Origin: Zygnema cylindricum
Lineage: Eukaryota > Streptophyta > Zygnematophyceae > Zygnematales > Zygnemataceae
Assembly: GCA_037447655.1 (NCBI GenBank)
Contig: JBBHKE010000316.1
Location: 1-27,500, forward strand
Length of the DNA stretch: 27,500 nucleotides
Reading direction: 5' to 3'
Of this stretch, positions 9,571 through 19,163 are shown piece by piece. Numbering within the stretch: the first letter of the stretch is position 1; each line of letters begins with the position of its first letter. Below the pieces are notes generated by a model, which was given only the letters and a program-made list of their open reading frames with translations, was not told the DNA's origin and did no database searches. The position numbers and the translations under genes are program-made.

Positions 9571-9753
9571 CAATAGCAAAGGTACATGGTGCACACCCCC
9601 GACAATCATTAGTAGTGTAGTGTTTCACTTAAACTACAGTAATGTGCCCGGACTAACGAGTTTTATGGCAATCTGAAGGATATACCCTGCATGTAACCCG
9701 ATTTCAGTGTGTGAAATCGCATTTGTTTTTAAGCTATAGTGTAGTTACTTACT

Positions 9754-9815
9754 AGTGTATCCCTAAGAAGTGTATCCCTAAAAAGTGTATCCCTAAGAAC
9801 TGTATCCCTTAAGAA
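9754..9815. repeat. 15-bp tandem repeat, 4 copies
   Basis: The unit AGTGTATCCCTAAGA is repeated with period 15 (TGTATCCC at 9756, 9771, 9786 and 9801). Confidence 0.85.
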
Positions 9816-10137
9816 GATGAACGTATTAATACTCCCAATTTGTGCCTCAATGTAAAAGAAATAAAAAACTATAAGTCTTTTCTACCCACAAAAAAATAAA
9901 TTTTTTTTTTATCAAAACAAAAAAAGGGGACGAGGAAAGTAATATTAAAGATAATTGTTTAAATCTTTTTAAATTACTCTCAAAATTATAGAACTTTTAA
10001 TTAGTCAATGTCTAAAGATAAAGAAAAAAGGATAATAGTTTAAGATTTTATGAATGTTTAGTTCCCATTACTTTTCATAGGGTTTTGATCGACTCTTTTT
10101 TTTCCCAATTTTGTCAACCGACGTGAAATAAAGCATT

Positions 10138-10142
<5 letters not shown>
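9816..10142. repeat. Diverged direct repeat, copy 1 (~330 bp)
   Basis: It shares ordered blocks with 10785-11090: AATTTGTGCCT, AATGTAAAA, CCACAAAAAAATAA, GGGGACGAGGA versus GGGGATGAGGA, TGAATTACTCTC-like, TTTTTTTTCCCAATTTT and GTGAAATAAAGCAT versus GTGAATTAAAGCAT. Many small indels show that it is old. No coding capacity. Confidence 0.75.

Positions 10143-10199
<57 letters not shown>
10141..10199. repeat. (TA)n microsatellite, left part
   Basis: An uninterrupted TA run that stops exactly at the solo LTR. Confidence 0.95.
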
Positions 10200-10204
<5 letters not shown>

Positions 10205-10662
10205 AATGTGACGACATAAGAGGCCGAAAGAGCTAATAGGACAATAAAACTCGGAGAGGCAAAAGGAAAGAAAAGTCCAAGAGAGAGAGAGAGACAAGAG
10301 TGTAACGACAAAACAAGGTAACAAGTGAGAGGTTTTGTCGTGTGAGTGCCTTTTGATTAGTTATTTTACAATGAAACACACGGGAGTCTTATAGTAAGAC
10401 AAAAAGAAAAGGGTAGCCGAAAAGGCTCTAGAAGGTACAACTAAACAGGTGAAACCTAGGAAGGTACATTTAGGTATGCTAAAAGGAATCTAAGTCTAAA
10501 AAGATTCCTACGCAAAAATAATCAATACTAACAAAGGTATGTACATTCAACTAAGTAAAGTACAAAATCACTAAACCGTAGTGCAAGACTAATAGCGTAG
10601 CGAGTAAGACACTAAATTATTGTAAAACCTAATAAATACTAAAGGATGCTTTAAGTTAATTC

Positions 10663-10667
<5 letters not shown>
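10200..10667 (-). mobile_element. Solo LTR of the copia-1 family, inverted
   Basis: Read on the minus strand it starts TGTTGGAATTAACTTAAAGC and ends TTCAATA, matching both LTRs of the element at 12196-17609 over their whole length (468 bp) with few differences. TATAT borders both ends, but because the insertion is within a TA microsatellite the target duplication cannot be proven. No internal sequence remains, so this is a product of LTR-LTR recombination. Confidence 0.93.

Positions 10668-10740
<73 letters not shown>
10668..10740. repeat. (TA)n microsatellite, right part
   Basis: Continuation of the TA run on the other side of the solo LTR, ending at CCCTTTCCC. Confidence 0.95.
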
Positions 10741-10745
<5 letters not shown>

Positions 10746-10784
10746 TCCCTACCCATCGCCCTCTACCTCTCGCTCTCTTAAAGG

Positions 10785-11090
10785 ACAAACGTATGAATAC
10801 CCTTAATTTGTGCCTTAATGTAAAAAAAAAAGCATTCATTAGTATTTTCTAACCACAAAAAAATAATAAGTTTTCTATTAAACAAAGAAGGGGGATGAGG
10901 ATAAATATTTTGAATTACTCTCGACATTGTAGAATTATTCAATAATCAATATTTAAGGATAAAATAAGGGATGAAATTTTAAAGATATTATGAATATATA
11001 GTTCCAATTCCTTTTCGTATAGTTTCAACAGATTTTTTTTCCCAATTTTTTAACTGAAGTGAATTAAAGCATAACAAATATAATATTATG
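10785..11090. repeat. Diverged direct repeat, copy 2
   Basis: Same orientation as copy 1. After the shared AAAGCATAACAAATATA-type end, copy 2 continues as AT-rich but non-microsatellite DNA, whereas copy 1 runs into (TA)n. Confidence 0.75.
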
Positions 11091-11382
11091 TATATTACTA
11101 GTTTTAAAAAACTTAAGATAATTTAAAAAACCAACATTTTTTTGTTTAAAAACATTATTTTTAAGTACTTTTAGAAATTCCAATCTGGTAGACAGTTCTC
11201 AATTTTTTTGAAAATGCAATTTTCAATCAAGTCAATTGTTTTTTTTGTCTTTTACCCTATTTTGTTTTTAAGGTCACGATATCTTAAAAGAAAAAAAAAC
11301 ACCCACTTCAAAATAATTTTGTATTGATACGAAACCAAAAAAAAGGGGTTATATTTGGAACTATTCAAGCCAACTAAGATTC

Positions 11383-11580
11383 TCCCTCTATCCCTCACTT
11401 CTCTCTCCCCCTCTCTTCTCTCTCCCCCTCTCCTCTCCTTCCCCTCTCACTCATTCCCTCTCATCCCCTCTCTCTCTTTCTCTGTCTCTCTTTTTTTTTT
11501 TTTTTTTTTTTAAGTTACTAAACTATATAATACATAATACACAAATAGATTGCAATGGTAAAAAAAAAAAAAAAAAAAAA
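11383..11580. repeat. CT-rich tract, poly-T and poly-A runs
   Basis: CTCTCCCC-type low complexity at 11383-11490, a T run at 11491-11511 and an A run near 11562-11580. Bases 11091-11382 and 11581-11785 are AT-rich with no feature that I can support. Confidence 0.8.
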
Positions 11581-11785
11581 CCAACACTACTTTTAGAAAT
11601 AAATTACAAGTTTCCTTTGTTTGTAATCCCTAAAGTGAACATTTAACACTAAAATTTATACATATATACTGTAAACCTAAAATTATATTTTTTAACTCTT
11701 CCAAACTCTTCTAAACCCCGAAATCCTCCAAAACCTTAAAAGAAACAAAACAAAAAACCGCAAGTTTTAACCGAAAAAAAAATCC

Positions 11786-12190
11786 TTAAAAAACTTGCAA
11801 TAGTTTTGCGGCTCCACTTGCTACCGAGGAATTTTGAGAATTTGACAATTTTTTCAGACCGTTTCGAACTTTTTCTCCTCTTTTTTTTAATTCTTCCACC
11901 ATTTTCGAATTTTCTTTCGCCTGAAAATGAATCGCACTCAAATTTTTTCCAAAGATCGATTCTTCGATTTCCGAATCGTTCAAAAAATTGACTAAAACGT
12001 CCGCCGCCTCCGCTTCCCCAAGAAGCCTTACCACTTTTTTGTCTTTTACCAAAATGACAAAACCCAAAATTAGCGTGGATTTTGCGACCACGTTTGCGAC
12101 AGAAATTTTTAAAAGTCGTAAAATTAACGGTAGGGCTCTGTTTTCAACGATTTTCCGTTTAACGGAAAGATTTGTCGACATAGAACGGAG
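11786..12190 (-). pseudogene. ARM-repeat gene, 3' part of last exon (cut by copia-1)
   Basis: 135 codons including TAA encode alpha-helical armadillo-like repeats: LRSMSTNLSVKRKIVENRAL, PLILRLLKISVANVVAKSTL, a VRLLGEAEAADVLVNFLN segment and a terminal SSVASGAAKLLQVF. ARM proteins are superhelical scaffolds, and in plants many are linked to ubiquitin ligation. No U-box or other named domain is visible here, so I do not name the gene. The 5' remainder of this exon, 17610-17633, lies beyond the 5.4-kb insertion and is in the same frame. The ATG-initiated frame that starts further right reads into the LTR and is an artefact of the insertion. Whether the allele is non-functional depends on whether the element can be spliced out. 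Confidence 0.8.
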
Positions 12191-12195
12191 AGTTT
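12191..12195. repeat. Target-site duplication AGTTT (left)
   Basis: AGTTT directly precedes the 5' LTR. The same five bases follow the 3' LTR at 17610-17614. Five base pairs is the usual Ty1/copia size. Confidence 0.93.
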
Positions 12196-12666
12196 TGTTG
12201 GAATTCACTTAAAGCATCCTTTAGTATTTATTAGGTTCTACAATAATTTAGTGTCTTACTCGCTACGCTATTAGTCTTGTACTACGGTTTAGTGATTTTG
12301 TACTTGACTTAGTTGAATGTACATACCTTTGTTAGTATTGATTATTCTTGCGTAGGAATCTTTTTAGACTTAGATTCCTTTTAGCATACCTAGATGTACC
12401 TTCCTAGGTTTCACCTGTTTAGTTGTACCTTCTAGAGCCTTTTCGGCTACCCTTTCTTTTTGTCTTACTATAAAACTCCCGTGTGTCTCATTGTAAATCT
12501 ATCTAATTAAAAGGACACCCACACAACAAAACCTCTCACTTGTCACCTTATTTTGTCGTTACACTCTTGTCTCTCTCTCTCTCTCTTGGACTTTTCTTTC
12601 CTTTTGCCTCTCCGAGCTTTATTGTCCTATTAGCTTTTTCGGCCTCTTATGTCGTCACATTCAATA
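12196..12666 (+). repeat. copia-1 5' LTR
   Basis: Starts TGTTGGAATTC and ends TTCAATA, immediately before the primer site. It holds a TATA-like TATAAAA at 12469-12475, a (CT)n run near 12573 and, close to its end, the gag ATG at 12649. Confidence 0.97.
12469..12475 (+). promoter_or_regulatory. Putative TATA box of copia-1
   Basis: TATAAAA about 180 bp upstream of the gag start codon. The 3' LTR has TATAAGA at the same place. This is inference from position and sequence only. Confidence 0.5.
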
Positions 12667-13610
12667 GGTTATGGGCCTAGCCCTTCATTTGTCTCCAACT
12701 CTGTTCCTAAATTCCAAGGCGAAATTTTTTATGATTGGAAGTTTCAAATAAAGCATTTGTTTTCTTTCGAAAAGATTTGGGATCACATCAATGGCGCTGT
12801 TGGGATCCCTCTCCTACCTACTACCGGTGACGCTTCTTTTGCCGCCACCGAAAAATCTATTGTCGCCTGGCGAGAAAAGGATTATGTTTCTCTTTCTCGT
12901 CTTGTCCTTTCTTTGGACTGCCAGATTGCAAATCGGATTCGTGACGCGACAACTTCAAACGAGGCGTGGCGCATTTTATGTAGCGCCTACGAAACCGACA
13001 CTTGGCCACACCTCCTGGCACTACGTCGCCAATTTAACGGTGCCCAGAAAGATCCAAAAGAGAGTATGCTTGATTTTATTCAACGCGTTCGGCCGCCTAA
13101 AATCTATTAATTACATCGTAACTCACGAAGATCTCATAAGTACTATTTTGGGCGGTTTGCCAATCTCTTTTGACTCTTTCTCAGGTATGGTTAGTACTGA
13201 TGCTTCCACTGTCACGCTATCATATCTTACTAACTGTCTTTTACATAAAGAAACTCGTCTTAATCTCAACAAACTTGTCGTTTCTACTAATGGGTCAGTT
13301 TTTTTTGTTGCTTCCTCGAAGAAATCGCCAATTCTTGCAGGTTCTCCACTCTTCTGCAAATATTGCAAAGAGCGAGACCACGTGGTAGACGCGTGTCCCG
13401 CATTGACCAAAAAACGTGAAAAGGAACGTGCGGCTGGGGGACCACGAGGACTTCCACCGGCAACTTCAAATTCGAAACCGTTTTCATACCCCTATGCCGC
13501 AACACCGCCATCTGGTCATGCGGCGCACGCGACGGTGGACTTTACTCTCGCGTACGGTCCTCCACCACCGCCGTGGTACCCTGCTCCATATTATTTCTAC
13601 CCCCCTAGAA
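12649..13610 (+). pseudogene. copia-1 gag, two frame changes
   Basis: Structural polyprotein forming the particle that packages the RNA. The start ATG at 12649 lies 18 bases inside the LTR, and the frame runs through the primer site. It is the only early ATG in this frame, so it is the likely start. The frame-1 part reads FQGEIFYDWKFQIKHLF and then the WREKDY...VLSL helices. Near 13090 the gag similarity moves to frame 2 (THEDLISTILGGLP), which also carries a CCHC zinc knuckle, CKYCKERDHVVDAC (13355-13396). Near 13600 the similarity returns to frame 1. Two compensating indels explain this better than programmed shifting. Confidence 0.88.
12667..12678 (+). promoter_or_regulatory. copia-1 primer-binding site, half-tRNA(iMet) type
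   Basis: GGTTATGGGCC follows the LTR without spacer. It is complementary to the anticodon arm of eukaryotic initiator tRNA-Met, not to a tRNA 3' end. Drosophila copia is the established case of this primer, a cleaved 5' half of tRNA-iMet. The same word follows the other LTR ends at 19110 (minus strand) and 24166. Confidence 0.85.
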
Positions 13611-13611
13611 T

Positions 13612-16600
13612 ATGCCAATTTCTGACCCAAACGTTGGATCGGCGTCACCCGCGCTTGTACCCGTCCCGGATGTACCTCTCTCTATTCCACCTTTGGACTA
13701 TGGGTACGCCTTTTCTCAATCAGGTAAATTTTCTGATTGGCTTATTGATTCCGGGGCTTCCCATCATATGTGTTTTACCCGAGATATTATGTTTAATGTT
13801 GTTTCCCTTCTAGTACCTTAACGAATCTTTCTTGGAAACAACATGGAACTAACTTCCACTTTCGTTGGACAGGTGCATTTTAATACCGGTTCGCACGCTT
13901 CTCGTCCAATCATCTTGGACACAGTTTATTTTGTCCCTGACCTCAAAAAAAATATTTTCTCAGCTGGTTCGGCTTTACGCCATGGTAGTTTTGGTGTCTT
14001 TACTGAATCCACGGTTCAATTCTTCTCTTCTACTAGGGATCTCATAAGAAGTGGAACTCGGTTAGGAAATCTTTATATATTAGATTTTTTTCATGATGTC
14101 GCTCATGCCTCTCTAGCCCATTCTCCTTCTTCTTCTTCTTTTCTCACATGGCATCTTCGATTCGGCCACCTCAATGGTGCTAGCCTAGCGTCTCTTAGTA
14201 ACGGGCTTGTACTTGGCATAACTCTATTTAATGAGAACAAAATTGATTTTTGCTATGGTTGTATTCTTGGAAAAATGCCTCGCTTCCCTTTTCCTTCTTC
14301 TTCTTCTCGCTCCCTTGCTCCTCTTGATCTCATTCATAGTGATGTGTGTGGTCCCATTCCCATACAAAGCATTGGTGGTGCCTCTTATTTCCTAACTTTC
14401 ATTGATGATTTCTCTCGCTTTACATATATTTATTTCATGCGCCATAAGTCCGAGGTCTTCACTTATTTTCAACACTTTAAAGCCCTTGTGGAAAACCATC
14501 TATCCTCTCGCATAAAAACCATACGCACTGATAATGGGGGGGAGTTTGTTTCTAATGTCTTCTCCGAGTACTTATTATCGCATGGCATTTTACACCAAAG
14601 AACCTCTCCTCATTCCCCGCAGCAAAATGGAGATGCTGAGCATCTCAATCGCACTCTCATTAATATGTCTCGCTCTCTACTTCATTTTGATTCCTTACCT
14701 TTTCATTTTTGGGTTTAAGCATTACTAACCTCCTCTTATCTTCGCAATCCCTCCCCTACTTCTTCTCTCTCTAACCAAACCCCCTTTGAGGCGTGGCATG
14801 GTTCTAAACCGGATGTTTCTCACCTTCGTATTTTTGGGTGTGAAGCATACTATAAAATTCTTCCCCCTTCACATGGCAAATTGGGTGCTCGCGCCATGCG
14901 CGGAATTTTCGTGGGATATTCCCCCAATTCCAAAGCCTATCGCGTTTGGTGTCCCTCTTCCCGCAGAATTATCACCACACGAGATGTTGTTTTTAATGAA
15001 TCTCCTCTCATTCGCACGTTTGTCCCTGATTTACCACTAACCCCTTTACCCAGTTTATTCCCTCCTTATGAAACTATCCTTACTAATTATGTTCCTACCT
15101 TGCCTCTGCCCCCTTTATCACCTACTCCTACTACGCCCCCTTTAATCCCTCATGTTTCTCCAATTTCCTCCAGTATCTCCCACATTTCAGATTCTGTCTC
15201 GTCCGGAAATTGTGGAGATTTTTTACGTCAACCACACTCCGCAAATTCCGGCGCTCTTCCACATAACAAGACAAATTCAGTTTTGGTCCACGAAACGACA
15301 AATTCCGATTTAATTCCTGAAGCGACAAATCCAAATTTGGTCCCTAAATCGACAAATTTCACGCGTGACGCTCTGGATACTTTGTCGCCGCCCAGACTGA
15401 CTCGCAATACTGTCCTTGTCACGCCGTTGACCCCACCTGACGAACAAATTGGCGTACGCCAAAGTTCGCGTCTTATTCAACCGACGTGGAAGATTCGTGA
15501 GAATCTCGCGCACGCCAACATTGTCGACGTCAAACCTCCTCCTACACTTAATGCCGCTTTGAAACGTACGGATGCCGACAAGTGGCGGCTTAGTGCTACT
15601 CAGGAATACGAAGCGTTAATGTCAAATAATACTTGGACGCTTTGTACCCTTCCACCAAATCGACGTGCAATTGGATCTAAGTGGGTTTTTAAAATTAAAC
15701 GCCTGGCGGATGGATCTGTCGACCATTACAAGGCACGCCTAGTGGCCAAAGGTTACTTACAGACAGAGGGCATTGACTACAACGAGACTTTTGCCCCTCT
15801 CGCGAAGTTTGACTCTATCCGCACTATTTTATCTCTTGCTGCTCTTCATGACTAGGAGTTACAACAACTCGACGTCAAAACAACTTTTCTTCATGGCAGT
15901 TTGGAAAAAGATATTTTTATGACTCAGCCACCAAGTTACGTTGTACCCGGCTCTGATACACTTGTTTGTCATTTGCGTAAGTCTATTTATGGGCTTAAGC
16001 AGGCACCTAGAGTATGGCATAAAACTCTTGTTGCTGCATTAATTACCGAATGCTTTAGATAAATTAGTGCAGATCCAGGAATCTACATTAGAGGTACAGG
16101 CACTCAGTTAGTCATTATCATTATCTATGTTGATGATTTGATTCTCGCATGTCCTAGTAAGTTGTCCATTCATCAGGTCAAAGGCATTCTCTCTTCCAAT
16201 TGGCCTATGACTGACTTAGGCGATCTTGACTATTGCTTAGGCATCACTATCTTACGGCAACGATCTGCACGCATTTTGCAAATGAGTCAAGAGCATTACA
16301 TTCTTGATCTTCTTGAGCACTTTGACATGTCTGATTGCAATTCGGTGCCTACTCCTCTTGACCCTAACACCACTCTCACCAAAATGTCCTCCGATGGGAA
16401 TGCCCTAGGAGATATAAGCTCACTATATTGGTCAAATTTAGGCAAGTTAATGTATGCTATGCTTGGTACACGACCGGACATTTGTGTCGCAGTTTGTCTT
16501 TTGTCTTAATTTTCCCATTGTGCCACTCAAACCCATCTTCAAACCGCCAAGCGTGTCCTTCGCTACCTTCAAGGCACAAAGCATCTTCACCTCACTTTTT

Positions 16601-17118
16601 CCCCACCTTCTCTTTCCTCACCTTCTTCCTTTTCTTTTTCTCCAGACACTTCCATTATTGGGTTCTGTGATGCGGATTGGGGTAATAAACCCGATGATTG
16701 TCGCTCCGTTTTCGGTGTGTGTTTCTCTTTAGGAGGTGGCCTTGTCTCTTGGTCGTCCCGCAAGCAAACCATTGTTGCTCTTTCCTCGACGGAAGCGGAA
16801 TATATGGTCGGGACTACCGCCACAAAATCGGCTATTTGGTTTCGACGTCTCCTTTCCGATCTCTCTTTTCCTCCTTCGTCTCCCACCTCCATTTTTTGTG
16901 ATTCCCAAGGGGCATTGGCTCTTATGAAAAATCCAATTCATCATACCCGCACTAAGCATATAGATATTGAATTTCACTTGACTCGTGATAAAATTCTTGA
17001 TGGCAACGTTTCTTTTTGTCACAGTGCCACCGGCTCTTAACTTGCTGATTTTCGTACCAAACCTCTCCCTTGCCCCTTATTTCATCATCACATTTTCCAT
17101 GCGGGTCTTCGTGACTAA
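13612..17118 (+). pseudogene. copia-1 pol: protease, integrase, RT, RNase H (6 internal stops)
   Basis: All in frame 1. Protease active site DSGASHHM (Asp at 13747). Zinc-binding pre-integrase HLRFGH...CYGC around 14150-14260. Integrase triad Asp 14341 (HSDVCGP), Asp 14530 (RTDNGGEF) and Glu 14638 (QQNGDAEHLNR) with DD35E spacing. Reverse transcriptase from about 15560, with KARLVAKG, IYGLKQAP and the catalytic YVDD at 16126-16137. RNase H with FCDADWG and ALSSTEAEYM. The frame ends at 17116-17118, just before the polypurine tract. Internal stops lie at 13819, 14716, 15853, 16060, 16507 and 17038; all are TAA or TAG. The element cannot make a full polyprotein but could be mobilised in trans. 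Confidence 0.95.
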
Positions 17119-17128
17119 ACCATGCTTT

Positions 17129-17141
17129 AATCGAGGGGGGG
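17129..17141 (+). promoter_or_regulatory. copia-1 polypurine tract
   Basis: AATCGAGGGGGGG directly abuts the 3' LTR, as expected for the plus-strand primer. It lies 11 bases after the pol stop codon. Confidence 0.9.
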
Positions 17142-17609
17142 TGTTGGAATTCACTTAAAGCATCCTTTAGTATTTATTAGGTTCTACAATAATTTAGTGT
17201 CTTACTCGCTACGCTATTAGTCTTGTACTACGGTTTAGTGATTTTGTACTTGACTTAGTTGAATGTACATACCTTTGTTAGTATTGATTATTCTTGCGTA
17301 GGAATCTTTTTAGACTTAGATTCCTTTTAGCATACCTAAATGTACCTTCCTAGGTTTCACCTGTTTAGTTGTACCTTCTAGAGCCTTTTCGGCTACCCTT
17401 TTCTTTTTGTCTTACTATAAGACTCCCGTGTGTCTCATTGTAAAATAACTAATCAAAAGGCACTCACACGACAAAACCTCTCACTTGTTACCTTGTTTTG
17501 TCGTTACACTCTTGTCTCTCTCTCTCTCTTGGACTTTTCTTTCCTTTTGCCTCTCCGAGCTTTATTGTCCTATTAGCTCTTTCGGCCTCTTATGTCGTCC
17601 CATTCAATA
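17142..17609 (+). repeat. copia-1 3' LTR
   Basis: 468 bp with the same TGTTGG...TTCAATA ends as the 5' LTR. The largest cluster of differences from the 5' copy is around 17443-17470. Confidence 0.97.
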
Positions 17610-17614
17610 AGTTT
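17610..17614. repeat. Target-site duplication AGTTT (right)
   Basis: Matches 12191-12195. Confidence 0.93.
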
Positions 17615-17633
17615 CGACGGCCATTATTTGAAC
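17610..17633 (-). pseudogene. ARM-repeat gene, 5' part of the interrupted last exon
   Basis: Eight codons (VQIMAVET) after acceptor CCATTGAG|GTT. They continue in frame into 12190 (LRSMSTN) once the element and one AGTTT copy are removed, completing a normal ARM helix. The frame is also open upstream to an ATG at about 17655, so the acceptor is likely but not certain. Confidence 0.7.
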
Positions 17634-18446
17634 CTCAATGGGCATTTTTTCTTTTTCTTTTAAAAGATTGACCAATGGGGGAACAGCTCAGTGTGACGCA
17701 ACAATTTCCTAGTAATCTCTGGAAAAAAACAAAAAAAAATAAAAATAGAAAGAAAATGAGTGAAGGTAAAAAAAAGGGGAAAAAAGGGAAGATAAATGGG
17801 GAAGAAAATAACATAAAAAGAAAAAGAAAAGGGAAAAAAAAGGGAGATTCAAGGGGGTAGGGAGAAGGACAAGGAGAAGGAGAGAATGAAAGCGGAGATT
17901 TAAGAAAATGATAACGGCAATTAAAAATATATACAAATTTGAAATCAGAAATATATCAAGACGTGATAATAATAGAAAAATAGAAAACAATCAGAAGATA
18001 ATAAGACAAGAAGTAATAATAAAATTAAAATTAAGTGGAAGAATAATAACAAAAAACATTTATACAAATAATATTTGCGTGGCGAAAAAATACGAATTTG
18101 AAACGGACGTTTTGTCAAACGCAAATCTGAAAAAAATCATTAAAAAAGTAACAATAATACTAGCAATCAAAATCATTACAATAAAACAATATCAACGCTC
18201 TCTCCCCTTCCCTCTCCCTACTCCTCCCCCTCTCCACTTGCCTCTCCTTCTCACTCTCCCTCTCCCTCTCCCTCACTCAAAAAATAATGATTACACAAAA
18301 ATATTCAATTGTATAATACAAAAACATATAGAATTCAAAACTCAAAAATATATAATTAAAAACTTAAAAACATATAATTTCAGACTTAAAAACCTATCAT
18401 TTAAAACTTACTTGTTTGGCAAGACCACAATGGAATGTAAAACAAC
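17634..18446. other. ARM gene intron: AG-rich and (CCTCTC) low complexity
   Basis: Purine-rich A/G sequence at 17715-17905, AT-rich DNA, and a CCCTCTCC tract at 18198-18276. The long plus-strand frame of lysine, asparagine and isoleucine reflects composition, not a gene. Confidence 0.6.
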
Positions 18447-18656
18447 CGTCATGTAAAACTTGCTTCGTTCCGTTCTCGAAACCACCACTTTTGCCAAATA
18501 AGACACAATATTTAGTGTGGATAAACTTTCGACTTCTTCTACCGATTGATTAAAACACGCCAAAGTTGCAACAGAAATAGATTGGGTATCCAAGTTTTTC
18601 GAGCTCAAAAACACATTTAGGGATATCGATTTCGACTTTTCTCCGAGGACTTTGGG
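18447..18656 (-). CDS. ARM-repeat gene, internal exon
   Basis: Seventy codons from acceptor GGTTTAG|CCC. They encode VFLSSKNLDTQSISVATLAC, a linker and LNIVSYLAKVVVSRTER, the two-to-three-helix pattern of ARM repeats. The donor ACG|GTTG gives phase 0, which fits the next exon. An alternative donor GCAA|GTTTTAC at 18460 would leave phase 2 and need an unseen exon. Upstream TAG at 18657 blocks a longer frame, supporting the acceptor. Confidence 0.68.
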
Positions 18657-18902
18657 CTAAACCTCCCAAAGCACCCAATATATAAGATTGTGTTGAAAAT
18701 AGGTAATTAATAGTTCACTTCTCTAATTTATTTCCACTTTAAAGCGAGAGAGTGAGGATGAAAGGCACGCCATGGCTGCCGCGATATTTAGAAAGTGGCA
18801 GATTTAGAAGTAGAGGATATTTTACCAAAATGGTGCTTAAGTCCACATTTGAACGTGGGTTTGCGAACCACTATGTAGTCGTACGTCTTATCCACTAAGG
18901 CG

Positions 18903-19163
18903 TTATCGAAACGATACACATGAAATACAAAGAATTAGATTGTTCCTTGCCATTGAATTCTTTTTCGCCCAACTTGGATCTGTTTCATCAAGGGAGCCAT
19001 CTAAGACCCCTAATAAGTCAGCAGTTTCAAACGAAGATTCAACCATCGCCGCCCAATACTCATACTTTAGGCCTTTGAAGATAAGAATTCTTGACGAAAG
19101 GCCCATAACCTGTTGTTCTACAACCACAATTGCAAGACCCGCAGTAGTAGTGGAAGTAGACAT
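18903..19163 (-). pseudogene. Truncated gag of a second copia family ('copia-2')
   Basis: 86 codons: MSTSTTTAGLA..VVVEQQ, then IFKGLKYEYWAAMVESSFET, a DLLGVLDGSLDETDP segment and NNLILCISC. The 'F-x-G-x-x-Y-x-x-W' core followed by a DLW-like segment is the standard start of copia gag. The frame stops at TAA 18903, and no protease, integrase or RT follows on this strand, so the rest is deleted. The first 53 bases lie inside the LTR (end at 19111), and codons 18-21 are the primer site itself. Confidence 0.75.
19100..19110 (-). promoter_or_regulatory. Half-tRNA(iMet) primer-binding site, minus strand (copia-2)
   Basis: GGTTATGGGCC on the minus strand, immediately after GAACAACA. The related plus-strand sequence at 21590-21605 is the same up to AACA and then diverges. 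That is what is expected if AACA is the LTR end. Confidence 0.7.

Larger units (their letters stand above)
12196..17609 (+). mobile_element. Ty1/copia LTR retrotransposon 'copia-1', full-length but defective
   Basis: 5414 bp: LTRs of 471 and 468 bp, primer-binding site, gag, protease, integrase, reverse transcriptase, RNase H and polypurine tract, in copia order (integrase before reverse transcriptase). A 5-bp target duplication frames it. By eye the two LTRs differ at about a dozen positions and a few short indels, so the insertion is fairly recent, yet the coding region has two frame changes and six internal stops. It is transcriptionally antisense to the ARM gene that it interrupts. Confidence 0.97.

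Noticed and set aside
10114-10839. Frames encoding long Ile-Tyr repeats
   Set aside because: Direct translation of the (TA)n tracts.
12196-12212. ARM protein start codon at 12208 (MNSNKT)
   Set aside because: These codons are LTR sequence read on the opposite strand; the true exon continues at 17610.
12791-13090. Early part of the frame-2 ORF as gag
   Set aside because: Gag similarity in this stretch is in frame 1; the frame-2 reading is a shadow.
13085-13610. Programmed frameshift in copia-1 gag
   Set aside because: Similarity moves to frame 2 and back to frame 1 within 500 bp without a slippery site; two indels in an element with six stops are simpler.
19100-19110. Primer-site word in copia-2 gag as a coincidence
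   Set aside because: Initially dismissed because it is coding. Reinstated since the sister copy at 21605 diverges exactly at the preceding AACA and copia-1 shows the same arrangement.
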